From: Lepidonotus clava
Taxonomy: Eukaryota > Annelida > Polychaeta > Phyllodocida > Polynoidae
Reading direction: 5' to 3'
DNA: 64,000 nucleotides
Assembly (NCBI GenBank): GCA_936440205.1
Contig: OW387133.1
Coordinates: 52,540,374 to 52,604,373, forward strand
The notes under the pieces were generated by a model that was given only the letters and a program-made list of their open reading frames with translations, had not been told where the DNA came from and made no database searches. This document shows, one piece after another, positions 39,501-53,704 of this stretch. The position numbers and the translations under genes were made by a program. Every line of letters starts with the position of its first letter. Within the stretch, counting starts at the first letter, position 1.

Positions 39501-42500
39501 GTACAAATAACGTGAAACCTGACATCTTTCAAATCAAAATTTTAGTACTATCTGTAAAATAACATTTGTACTCATGGCGCTTTAACATTTTCCCAAATAA
39601 AGAATACAGAGGAAAACAAAATCTGCTGACGTTTGTTAAGGAAGGAAAATGAATTTCCAAAATGAAAATGCATCTTTGCCACCGGGTTCCATGAAGCAAT
39701 AATTTGTTAACGAAGTTAGCATCGGGGTAATGGATACGCTTTAAGTTATTCTACATTCTGGTCCAAAGCAATAACTGCACCCACCTTCGGACCTACTCTT
39801 GCCATCTGTAAATTAAGCGATAATGTTGCAGTAAAAGCATAGGGTTTGTTTTTTAAACCCCTGATCATGCCTCACATGAACTATACATATATTACAAGCA
39901 TCCTTGATCCCTTGGGCATGAGTTAGACATGGTTAGTTGCGCAATTAGGAAGCCAGAGATGTTGTTCAAACATTCCGGACAGGCGCACGAACTATAGGCT
40001 CAATGGGATCACCCCATCTCAAGTCAACAAGAGACGAATATGGAGAGAAATCGAGGCATCGTTATGTGGAAGTAGGTATCATTTATCCAATTACAAGCAG
40101 TTGTGGCGAGGATAACATCAGAGTTGAAGGTATGCATTTTACTTTATTATTCTCCGACCGCATGGAACTAGAATAATACAATCTACATTTATGTGTCTTT
40201 GCTGTCTTCCTCTACATGGTAAATATTATACAAACATAATACATAAAACATTCCTACCTTTTCACCGTAGTCTATATCAACAGTCATCATTTCCTTCAAT
40301 GTCTGCAGAACTTTGATGCACAGCTTTTCTTCTTTTTCCTCTAAGAGGCGTTCTGTATGCTTTATCAACCTGTGAAATTAGACATACACAACACAATGTT
40401 ACATAGGTTCAGGACTCTCGTGGGGATATAGGGGACTGTCTCTTAGTTTGATCGTAATGCTATATTGCCACTACAGACACTCAAAGAGACGTTTATTCTC
40501 TGCTTGAAACTCATTATGGACGTAGATATGAACCCTAGATTGTTGCGTCAAAAGCCAATGCATACGAAAATAGACAAAACAGCATACGCACTTGTATATT
40601 CATTATGTTTATAACCCTTTACCTACATGCATATTCAATATTATTTTAAGATTCTAATGGTAAATATTCAACATGACGTGTATCATATTTACCTTGATAT
40701 GAATCCTCCACTTTCACATTTTCGCCTTGCCTCTGTCCCTTCAGGAAACAGTAGTTCTGGTCGATGAAGGACATCCACGAGCACAGATAACTCGGCCTGT
40801 ACCAGTGGTTTGAGCTGATCCTCGAGGAGAGCTACAATATCCTGAAAGAGAATGAAAATCATATAGTGTTCAAAATTCTTGACATATCTTCGGATAGCTA
40901 TGACGTAACACGTACACATTTAAAACCTTTACTGGGTGAAGCAAGAAAAGCAAATACTTTTATATTCAGAATAGTTCACTTTCTTAGATATATTTAGTAT
41001 CTGACCTAACAGTTCATTTATTTTGCTATTTTTCAGTGTTTCCTATGCCATGATCACGTTGAGAGTAATTGTACCTTTAAAATGCGCCTATAACCCTATT
41101 CAATGTTAGTCTGTGTAAAGTATGTCTAAAAAGATTTTTGTAAGTCTAATGTATTTCAGTATTCTCACCTGTAGCCCCTCGATGATACTGCGGTAGTCCC
41201 GGGAGACAGTCATGGTGGAGTCGCGGCGGCTACGGCCGGCACTCAACCACTGCCTCGTGTGCTTCATCACCATTTGAGACTTGGAGAAAAGAGTGTTTAC
41301 CTGGCTGTCCAGATCAACTGGGATGGCTATGCCACGATTCTTGGCTGCAGCAAATAACCATATTTTAACATCATGATATCATATATCAACATTCGCAAAA
41401 AACGTCCAGTGTTTTTCATATCATTTTGATATCACTGACAAGCATATGCGAGTATCATGTATGCTATAAAAATTATGATTTAACATCATAAAAAAAAGAG
41501 ATTTAATATCCATTCTCTTTAAATAAAGATGGGACATGAAACATTATCATGCTTACAAGATAATATGTAGATAATTGGATAAATCTATGTGAGGAGCTTT
41601 AATGTTTGAAACTGAATCCACTTAAAAACTATAAAAGAGAGAGATTCGGAAGTAACAAAACGGTACCTATGTCTGAGAGAGTTTTGATGCAGTTTTCCAC
41701 GTGGAACTTTTGTTGCCCACTGAGCCACGTACAGTGGGACAAACGGAATGCGCCTTGCAAGAGTTGGACAAAGATGGGCTGTCGGGTCTGAAATTACATA
41801 ACACTGAACTCAGTATGGGCTCTTCTGTGGTTTTACTGCAGCGTCGATGGGTCCCATGTATCTTTGTGACCGAGTGCAACCTATCGGGCATTCACTCGTC
41901 GACATCGGAATGGACGTGGTACGTGTGGGCTGTCGGTTACTACACTATAACATAGATCTACATGTGCCTTCTTGCTCAAGCCTAACTCACTATGGCTATA
42001 CCTTTATAATACCGACAATCTCTAGGAGTAATACTGATACACACAGAGGGCATAGCTTTCTGGTGTGCCTTGTAACGAATAGTAAGCCTAATGAACTGAA
42101 GTAAAAGTCCCTGAAGATTACTTTGGAAAAGTTACTAGAATCTAAATGATTATTTTCAAAATGATAGGAATAAGCTATATGGCTATTGATAACGAAAACG
42201 GTTTTGATTGCATGCCGTGACTTTAATCAAAAGTCTCAGAACCTCACAATCTTCTAGTAAGTTTGTCCTCTTACAATCAATTTATGCACAAAAACGTTTA
42301 TCCTGACATGTCATCCTCCCTGTGGCTTGTTTCTCTCAATTCATTTAAATTTCAATGTTAACAACGAAGTAAGAACATACAGGTGAGATATTTACTAGAT
42401 TGAAAAAATGTTATCATAATAGTAACAGCTGCCTTAACGTTCACTTAAGAGTCAATTATTATTTTCCTGACTTATCCAAAAGAAGCCAAAAGGTTGTCAG

Positions 42501-45500
42501 GTCATGCATAATTGAACAATGCCAGAGATATATTCTTACAAAACGAAACCTTAGTTAGTAGTTACACACTTCCCGCAGAATAACCTTTTCATAGAACGAG
42601 TCAAGGGATGCTTCTATCTAAGGAAGTAGTAAATAAATAGACTATGTAGAAACACTGCGAGTTAACGTGTGGAGGTATATTTGTTCGAGAAACTCGACAG
42701 TAAGAATGAAGTATTCAATTACAGACAGACAGTACTAGTACATACATTACCAGAGGTACCCTGAAAGGTTGCAGCTGTTCCTTAAACTATATGTGTCTAG
42801 AGGGTGTCTGCATGAAACTAGAATACTGACCCCAACCACCAGTTAATGTGCAATTACTGGAGAAAAGTTCTTTCAAAGTACCCAAGACAAAGGGTGTTTT
42901 GTTTAAAACTACATGAATACCAAAGCCTACTAATAGATTGAAGAGCAGCATAACCTCCAAGATAACCACTGTCGTGTATGCTAACAATAGTTGGTGAGAA
43001 AGCATGAGCCTATGCATGTATTTTTCAAGCAATAAGGTTGGTCCACTTACACAACATTTGGCGGGCACCATTTAATCAGTTTGATGGTTGGTAATATAAT
43101 GTGCATAACAAATGTATGCAAAATAAAGAAAAGGAAAACAAAACTTCAATACAAAACTTCAATACAAGAACCAAAGAATGATACACCTATAAAAGGCACA
43201 CTCAAAGTTAGGAAAACAAAACACACTAATACAGAAAGTTTGGTCGAAAATAGTCAAATGTGAAAAAAACAGGAAGGGTGGATAAAACCATGCTAGACAA
43301 GCTACTGCTATTTTTCTTAAAGTGAACAAAAATCACTTTCGGAAAAAAAACTACGAAAACACAACAGTCAGGGACATAGTCAGTTAACTATCAAAATGCC
43401 CAGTCATTAAGTGTCTGTTTCAACAAAAACCTTTGGTAAATTCAAAATCGTTAGTTGAAAATCGTTATTAAAAAGTACAGCATTATGAACAATGATGTTG
43501 GCAGAGGGAAAGAGGAGGCGCTGGGAGGACAAAGCCCATATGGTGGCACACCATCTATGTACAAAGGTACCTAAAACACCGAGTATCAGTGGGTGCCATC
43601 CTGGGGGAGGAGGCTGGGTAGCCTTCTCATGGAAATGAACCAATGGTCTAGTCTATAAGGTGATGACAATAACGTATGGGGACTACAAAGGCTACTTCTT
43701 TGTAGTTGTAGCAGGGGTTCGGCCAAACGTATTACGACCAAATGACAGGACAGGCGTGTTCTGTGAATAAACCACCTGCCACTGCTCGCAGATAGAAACA
43801 GCAAACCAACAAATATATACCTTAAATGGATTTCAGCAGGCAGAGCAAATATTGGCGTATTCTAGACTTCGCGATCAAATTGATAAAGCTAAAAATAATC
43901 ATTTCAGAGATGAAGGGTGGAATTTGGTACATCATAGTGCACTGCACAATGATTGATCAATTCAGTTTTAATTTTCAGTTGAATGAAAGAAAGGAGACCT
44001 GAATATCTAGAGAAGATCGACCCATGGTCAGAATAGATGATAACATTTTAATTTTCTTTTTGTTACTGCGTAAAGTAATTGGCTGTGAAAAATCGGATTG
44101 AGAATTGTAGTTTTAGTACATATCATAATATGTATAGTTTAATGGTCTAAAATTGGAATCCAATAATATCATATTCCCATCCTGAGCAGTAATCATTGAA
44201 ATACAATGAAGTGTTAAAATGAGCCTAACTGGGAATGAAAGGGAAGTGGAACAAAATGCCAACGTTAAATATAATAGAACAAAGGTGAAAAGTTTTCACC
44301 AAAGAAATCTATGTACGAAATCCTAGCGCTAAATAAAAAGACTTAATAATCTATGTCGCAGGCAAAATTTGGACTGGGCTTATGGAGTTTGTCCTGCCAT
44401 TTGGCAGTTCTTGGATCACCTGGAAGATGGCGCTCTCACCTTGGGTTCCTACCAATGTAAAACAGGGCCGGCCAATCAGATTCATTCTTATAGCAAGGGG
44501 AATGACAGGACAATTTGTGAAAGGTAGGTTTGTGGTGAAGATTATTATATTTCACATCAATGATTATGTGGAATATATATGTGAAATAAATGCGTATCAA
44601 TATTTGTACAGAAGGAATTTCTCATGCGCGCGATAGAGAATATAAGAAGGGAAACACATGACGCGTCTGCTTTTCTTATATTTCTGAATTATACAAGTTT
44701 GTGCTTGTGTAAAACACGTATAGGGCGCAGATGTGTCTGTATCTATTTGATTAAAAAAACATTCACTCCACAAGGAATACGCCCAACCTTGCTTGGTTAA
44801 TTGCTTTGCTAAAGCTGCCCCTTCCCAACTGTAAAGGTTATTAATTACATAAATTGAGATCATTTCAAAAGCATCTATATCTACAACACATAGTGAAGTT
44901 ACATCAATGTTAGAACTAAATGAACTGTTTTCATGAATCAGTAGTGTTTCAGGTAGCGTTCTTTTTTTCCTCAAGATTTCCAAAATCTATATGTGCGAAA
45001 ATATAGCCAAAAGTGCAAAGACCTGGAAAGAGGGGTACTAAAAACACTAATTTTGATACAAATAAAATACAATCATCTCTATATCAAAGAGTGGCACAGA
45101 TGTCACAAAATACACAGAAAACAGCTGTAACAGTTGGAGCAGAATTCCGACATGGTAGTGTATCCCTTTCACGCGCTATTGTTCGATTCAAATGTGACAT
45201 CAACTTATATTACAATTTATGAATCACAAATCTTTTCTGATAATTGGGTCATTATGGGGCAAGGTTCGCTTCAATTACCATACTCTCTAATCAAGCACTA
45301 GTGCTACATTACGTTATATATACACCGATATAGAGGACAATTTACTACCGGTATACAAGGATTAACATGGACTGGAGGACACGGCCTGGAGGGTACAGGA
45401 GGAGGTAGGCTCACCTGAACGGTGGTACTCTGGTCGGAGAAGGGCGAGTTGAAGAAGGTGGTGATCACGTTGGTGACGGTGATGGTCACGTAGTTCTCCA

Positions 45501-48500
45501 GCACCGTGTCGGCGTGCCTCCTGTCGTGGGTGGCGTTACACACCTGGAGGAGGGAGTCAATGCGAACTGTTGTAAGTCAGGTATACAATTTCAAATTTGT
45601 GGTTTGTCCTTCCAGGTATAGGACAAATCACAGACAAATCATTTTCAAAGATGCCCCTGCCGACTGTTAAAAAAGTAGGAAAAGTAGGAAACGCTTTTCC
45701 TACTTTTTTTTCCAGAAGCAAATAAGGCAACTATTACCTTCAGGAATAGATTGCTGACATAGAACTTGTATTTGAATAGCTTGAAACTGCCCCCCAAAAT
45801 ACCATAAAACAGATATCAAAGTGCCGTAGGAAAATCAGTTGTGTAATCCAAAACTACCAAAAAGTAGGAAATCCCACCAAGAAAATGGCATCTCTGCTTT
45901 TCGGGTCAATAAAACTTATGACCAAAATGCATCCCCCCAACAAAAAAAAGGAAGAAAAGAGAAAAAAAAGGAAAAGTTGGCAATAGGTAATGTGCGGTAT
46001 GCATAGTAAATATCTAATTTCTTAAACACATCAAATAATTTTTTTTAAAAGAAATAATGGCTGGAATATTGCATAACTTGTATAAAAGAGCAGCTCAGTT
46101 GTGCATTAGGAACTAGCCGAAGGATACTCACCATGGCCATGTCGATGAGGAAGTTTTCAAACAAGGTCCACATGTGGTTACTTGTGTAGATTTCTTTCAT
46201 CTCGACCTCCGTGTCAATGTAGCAGTGGTTCAGGAAGTTTATGTAGGCATTTTTAACCTGGATTATGAAAATTCAGGTAAAATATCAAGATAGGAAAGTT
46301 AACTTAGTGTTTTGCATACTATTATTCCAGTCTTAAAAGAATAAAAGACATTTTAACAATTAAGATTAAAGTAGAGAAAACACCATACAATTGAATGCCA
46401 GCAACTAGATAGCTCAGTCCAAGAGGTCAGTAACCTGCATAATATTGTCAAAGCTAACACCCTCGATATAATGACAGCCAAAGACGACACTACTCAGACA
46501 TGAAAAATGCGGCTCACCTTAAATCTACATTTCCGTATTTTAGGAAGGAAAGAACTAAGGTAGTCTCTACTTAAGTATTTAAGTTCTGATACTTAGAAAA
46601 TAACTATGTTCGTGTATGTAAATGAACAACAATATTTTTCATTTGAAAACTTGTTTCTTCCTTGTTTTGGAAAATCTGAGGGGTGTACTTCACAATTCTG
46701 GGTGAAAGTTTTTTTGTGTTTTTTTTTCGGTCGTGTTGCCCTACTTCATACAGCCACTTCAGAACTTGGATCTATTATCAGAAAACTTGTTTTTAAAGCA
46801 AAAAAATATAGAAATCTGATTTAAAAAGTTTCTAACAGCTCACCTCGGGCAGACAATCCGGGTGGGTGACGACCCGCACGATGTCGTCTAAGGGCAGCAG
46901 TGAGTGGCACTTAATCTCTGTGTAGACGTTCTTTCCCTCGGTGCAGCAGGCGAGCAGCTGCACCAGGTTGATGTGGTAGGTGAGCGGCGAGGCCGGGTCC
47001 ATGCGGTGACGCTCCGACCTCATCAGTTCGACTAGAGCCTGGAAGGACGCCTTGTCGTTGTAGAAGAGCAGCACGTCCTCGCCCACGTTCACCAGCTGCG
47101 GTGGGGAAAAGGTAAATTGAGATATAGTTACTCTGAACTCACACATTCACTGGTATAATTTTCTCAAAGTATACATCATCTTTAACAGGATGGCCAAGCT
47201 GTAAAGAATGCTTTTGGTGGTACTCGTACCGTTAATTTGTTGAATCCTAAGATTTGTGCGTCTGAGAAAATCTATGCAGTTTGATTTTGGCAACTAGTAG
47301 AAGATATGAACTGACAGTATTGCAGAGGTAAAGATTACGAAGATGAGAAATCGAAAAGGGATTCATTGACTTTCGGTAATTATATTGTATTCTGTAGTGT
47401 GGAAATACACATATGTATGATTTTGAAAAGTAAACATTTTTTTCCTTCAATCACAAACCATCTTTCAATATCAGTGTTACATTTGTTGAGCAGTTTTGGA
47501 ATTCTCTTTAATGGCCAAAGATATTTGTTCATGATAATTACACTATTCCTACTTGGGTTTCTATATGAATGTATTTGAGGTAACCATTCTTGAATAAATC
47601 ACAGTGTCATTTCTATATTGTTAGAGACTTTTTAAATAGAACTCTTTTTTTTCTGTAGAGTAAATCTAGATAATTGCCATGAATACCTTAGTTGCAGTAG
47701 AGTATAACAATACGAAATGATACATATTGAAAAGTAACCTGGTGCCAAAACATACAGAATTGTGCCTCTTGTGACTGTTTATTAAAATGCCACTGGTGTG
47801 GCGCTATGAAGGATTTATCAATTGCATGCATGGCCACTACTTTCCTATATATCAAATGGAATACATGGGAAATAATCTGATCAAGTGTTATGTTACAATG
47901 TGTCTGTAGGATGGATTATTGGATTATTGTGAGCTGTCCCATAACAAAGGCAATCTGTCTTTTTCTTTAACCGTTATAAACAAGCGTTAAGGCGGATGAT
48001 AGAATTCCCATGTACAGCATTTGATCTTTCTGCTCAGTGAAAAATGACTGGGCTTGTGTATAACTCTCGTTTCCTTTCTCTTGGAAATCACATGTAATGT
48101 AAGTGATACATATTTGTTCCATGAAAATAGATTAGTATTTTCAATGAAAATAGAAATAACCGACTTTGAGATGTCATCAGTAACACAAAAATTCAAACAA
48201 AACTTAACAGGTCTAATTTTCAAAGTGTACTTTGGTTAGCCTACTTTCAACCGATATATACTGAATTATAAAGGAAAATAATAACCTTTGCCTTATATGT
48301 TGCTACAGATTTTGAAATATAAAATGTTTTGATATATCGTAAAACAAATACGGCTGAGTCTTGTGAAAGTAGGGACATGGGTAAGAGTGTGTTCTGGTTT
48401 TAATGCTGCTAGGCAAGCAGGATGGTATTAAAGGGGCTGAAAATGTTTGTGGAAAGATTGCATAAAGTGACAGCACGTATGGGTCCACATAGCCCCATAC

Positions 48501-51500
48501 CATACGTTGACATCACCATCACCGATACATGTTACTTAAACTAATTCCTAAAATAGCAGTTGTTATTGACGCTGGAAAACAAATAAGTGGGTAAAGGAAA
48601 GAAGATCCATACAAAGGGTAGGGTTTCTTGAAACATATTGCAGTTTACATCTTTTGTTATATGATAATTGCAGGTTTATGTACCACACTAAGCCAACGCT
48701 AAAATAAGGGGTTTTAATCGGTCACACTTTCTAAAATATTTTCCTAATGCTAATACGCACCATCTTTTAAATGTTTCGATGACAGCCAGGTGGAAAGAAA
48801 GGTAACATCAGAGTTATTTTTATAGGAGTAATGAGGAAAGTGCGGGACAAATTCAAAGCTTACCAACCACAAGCTTAATTACTTTGCTACATAAGCGTTT
48901 TAATCAACCGTTTAAATGTACCGTTACAAATTCAACACCAAGCCACGAAATAACCAGGGCTCTGCTTCCATTCTAAATACACCTTTCTACTCATGTCTGC
49001 GTCTCTATGTGTGAAGTCGACGTTTAGTTCCTAAACGTGACTGGAACAACTAACCAAACTGTGCGCTATGAGATTACGCTTAATTTTCTGTGAACGTGTG
49101 CATCTGTACTAAAACATACGTAAGAACACTGCGGTGCACACAAACGCCAGTCATCGTGCAATGTAATGTTACTCAGTTGGGTCCTATATTATACATAGTT
49201 TAGATATATAATACTATGACCCATAACAAAAAGATTCCGCTGTCCCTTCAATCGAGGTAATGCCTTGTGACCTGTTGTTAATCAGTCCTTGAAGTCAAAG
49301 GTACAATGTCAAATGAAAAGACCTGTAAACCATTGGTAGGAGAGGGCACACATAGTATCACAGTCAGGGTAACTTGCTTCATATCCGTCCTTTCCTTGCC
49401 CTCCAAATGGGATACGTCAATTACTTATACTGAATTGCAAAAGATCCAACGATGAAAGTATATCATATTAGTCCGTCCTAGTCATGTTAATGTTAAAGTG
49501 GTATATTATATGGAAACCCATGCAGGGTTATCTACAGACAGTAGTGCATAGTACTGAAATGTGAGTCATACATTGTTAAATGTCGAATAAGAAATGTTAG
49601 GCATGAAGCTTCCCTGAACTCATTTGTGACAGGAGTTCAAGATTTGATACATTTATCCTAGGCCTAAGTCATTTTTAGTCTGTAACTATAACCTCCAATG
49701 GTAGGTTATATTGATTCTCCTGCAACTACCACTTTTGACAAGCCTGTGTCATTGAAGCTAGTTACGCATTTCGATCCACGAAAGCGAGATATATTAGTCA
49801 ATTTCCAGCAACAGTAGTTGTCATCAAATGTTTGGTGATCTTGCTGTGGCTTTCGGCAGACATTCTCAATCTCATGAGATTACATGATGTCCTTGATAAC
49901 AGAACATTGAAGCAGTTTAGGGCTTCCTTTGTATTGCAGCAGTCATTACAAGCACAAAGGTTTACATTAAGCAGATTTTCTCAAATTTATCCGATATCCG
50001 AGGCGTAACAACAGTTTAAGGGAGGGTTAGAAAGGGGGAGGTGGGTAGTAATGGTTAGTGATAGAAAGAGACTGGTCCAAGTTGGGGTTGTCATTGTCGG
50101 TTTGTAAACTAAATCAATCGAAAACACAGAAATGACGATGAGGTGCATTTGGAGGATTGTCCACAGACATATGCGACTGCCCAATCCTTAGTGCACACGA
50201 CCTTGATAAATCCACTGAGGTTGAGTTCTAGGACGGGTATGATGACGTAACGAACACAACGAAGGACAGACAGGTTGAGGAAATCTTATATATGAAAGAG
50301 ACATAGATTTACACCGTACTGATCTATCAACATTGATACTGACCGACGCCATAACCATATCTTGGGCTTTCCTGTTGTATATGACTTTGGGCTGCCAAGA
50401 GAAATAGATGTATCAGCAAAGCAGGGCTACTAATGAACCAAACTAAAAGGAACGAAATGAAGACAAGGGGAAAAGGAACATTGAATATTGTGCTTCGGAG
50501 AAACAGGGCCGTGCAAAATATTCGATAAAACCAAACTAATTAGTAATGTTAGTTAAGTACAGTGAAGAGTGAAGTCGTTGAAGGAAAATATTTTTTTCTT
50601 TTACAGGGATTGTTACTCTGTATACACATGGTATATTTGTTAGTAAAACATGAAAGAATAGGGTAACTCTGTGAAAGGTAAGACATTGGTTCCAATATAT
50701 CAATAGATATGTTTAATCGCTTATTGCTTTTACATATATATCATTTATCGTTGTTAAGTTAAAACTTTATGTTTATGTGGATTCAGTATTAAAGTAAGGA
50801 AAAAGGATTACTTCTTAAGTTGTTCATCAGGAAAGATACAACAGCCACCAACGACTGGAAATGACACCGTACCAAGATTTACCACCATCAGATACTTTTG
50901 ACCACAATGCAATTACTCACTTTCAATATATTTGGAATATGTTACAGTATGTTTATATCACTAGTTTAGGATTCCCAAAGAAATAATAGGTTTCATGACA
51001 AAAGCATTTTCCCTAGGATAATATAGTACGCATACAAATCCCATTTATTATTATACAGTTCCAGTCTTTATTCGTGTCACTTTTAAGCAAAATTTAGTGA
51101 ACGGTTTGACATTAATGATTATTAAAACATACTGTAACACTACCACAAGGGACAATCATTCTCATACAGCAACAACTCTCTGAGGAATTTGGAGCATGAA
51201 AAAAAAATCAGATGTAGCCAATACACTAATATTGGGTCAGAAGAAAACATATATGTCTCAGTGGCCCATAGTTGCTCTTCATGACTTGAAAACCGTAGAT
51301 ACACCTAATCAGATACACCAGCCCCCGTTGCTTATGGAGATCTTTTTTGGTTACTCGCATTCTTTTTGATGGACTGAACTGGGCGAAGCTAACTTTGGAT
51401 TGTATTGGCGTCATAAAAAAAAAGTCAAAGGTTCTATGGATTTTAAAACGGAATAAAGTTAAATTCCATTGCAGAAAGTTGTTCTAGGGTTTGAAATTAA

Positions 51501-53284
51501 TATTTATTTAATTTAAAACTGTACAAAAATCGGATCACTTGAAGTTGATATATGAGTCTGCTGCATGTTTTTAGGAAGAAGATAACCGCTACTACCAACT
51601 AAGTTCGATGGTCATTCTCATCACACTATATCAAGTCTCTTTGGGATGGGGGAATGGTGAAAAGTAACAATTGGTAAATAAAAAAAGAAAAGGTCTAAAA
51701 TTACAAAGAAATCCATCTACCATGGGCATGTTTTTGAAAACGATAGTCAAAACATATAATGTGCCAATAAAAACAAATGCTATTCAATCATTTTGAAATT
51801 TGAAATGTGGATATAGTACTGAGATGCAAAACTAATCAGCCAAAGGGCGATCATCACAGTTTGAGATTTAAGATTGTCATGCTGACATTACAATTTTATA
51901 ATGTGGCAAACCTGATTTGGACAAGATGCATTTAAACGAATTTTGCTATTTTGAATTAAAACCATAGAAATAACATTCAACATCTATGGGTAGGAGAACT
52001 CAGTAAACATTTGGAGTTGGCACTCCTACGACAATATCTTTCGACAATAGCTATAGTTACAACCAGACACCAACTTCTTCGTTCTGCAAAGAAATCGCAC
52101 AGTAGAGACATTATTAAATTATGTTGTCCGGTATCTTTTAACCCTTATTAGACACAGAACATAGCAAAACGTCAACGGTACCCCTTCGCGCTGCTGTTGA
52201 TACTACTCTATCTTTTTTTTAACTACAAAGTAATATAATCGCTATCTCCGTATATGAGTTGTCTTTTTAAATTTTGAATCAATAATCAAGTAAGTGGAGG
52301 TAACAAAATGAACTTATTTATGAAAAAAGGTAGAGAAAATGCCCCAAAGTTTTGATTTGAGTAATATGTTGTTTTATGAATGCATCAAAGTTCCTAGTTT
52401 ATTTCTGATTATATATACCGTGGTAAAAATTGGGTACCATATTTGGCATTCAATGCCACCATCAAAGTTCCGCCTTCAACTTTAAAGTATGAACAAAATA
52501 TTTCACCAAATTCTAATCTTAATAAATATATCTTATTTTCATAGAGTTACCAGCATGATGAGGGGATGGAAATGAAGCGTTAGTTAGTAGGTATGTTAAT
52601 GTTCAACTGAAAGCGAAGAGGACCATGCATTCCGAACTGAATGCACAAAGCGGCCGAGTAAGGGAGAGAGAGCATGCATCATGCTTTGGGGGGATGAAAA
52701 TACAGAAGACTACGCGCCGAGTTCTGCAAGTTTCCCTTGGAATATTGTCTGGGGAAAAGAAACTTGTACTCTGTACAAGACCTTGTATTTGGGGTTCATG
52801 TGAAGAAGAAGCAACTTCGACCGTTGAAGAAGTCACAGGTCATGGGCGAAAAGGCATGATCTCCTGTGAATTCTTGTAAATATATTTGTCAAAACCCGTA
52901 ACCTCTCAAATATGCACTCAGGGATCATCATGTATGTCTAGGTTATCATCAACAAAGTACAGTGCTTTGTACATATGTAAAGGGGAGATCATTTAAACTG
53001 CGATTACATGTATATACAAAGGGTATCCGACGTTTTCCTTTAAGACAAGCACAGTGGAGTTTGCCTCACACCTTGATGTACAAGACATGCTCAGTATCTA
53101 CGCCTTTTTCAACGATAAAATCCTTAGTTCTTCCTACTCCATCTTCCTGAAGATTCCAGTCTTCAACTGTGATGCCACCTATCCTCCTACGTAGATACAT
53201 ACACACAAACATGTAATAGTAATATAACACTTAATAAACAACTCAGTGCCATCCTAACTCTTTTATATACTCTGCCCGAGTAAA

Positions 53285-53320
<36 letters not shown>

Positions 53321-53664
53321 CACAACCACACAAGTTCTCGTGGGACCCACCTCAGCCATGACCGTGTCCTGACACTTGCGGATGTACTGGCCCTCGGACT
53401 TGACGATGGTCTGTAGGAAGCGCAGGTACTGCACGTGTCGGCCGTGCGTCTCGATGCAGTGGACGAAGTGCTGCACCACGCGCTCCGTCACCTCGTTACA
53501 CAGCTGGATGTTGTCCTGGAAGATGGCCCGCGCCGTCTCCGTCTCCAACAACTAGATGACCAAATTATGTATGTTGTTATAATGATATATTTTATTAGCA
53601 TAAGTTAGGCTGGACCTGCATGAAAACCGACTATGTCGAAGCAGGCCAGGATGATAAAAAAAAG

Positions 53665-53704
<40 letters not shown>

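Noticed and set aside
44432-44440. 9-nt micro-exon (EPK) in the 3.6-kb ITPR intron
   Set aside because: tttacattggtag|GAACCCAAG|GTGAGA is possible, but the acceptor is mediocre and mammals have no variation at this junction.
52625-52879. Possible exon or gene in the 6.3-kb ITPR intron, + strand
   Set aside because: 84 codons with no recognisable similarity and no convincing splice or promoter context.
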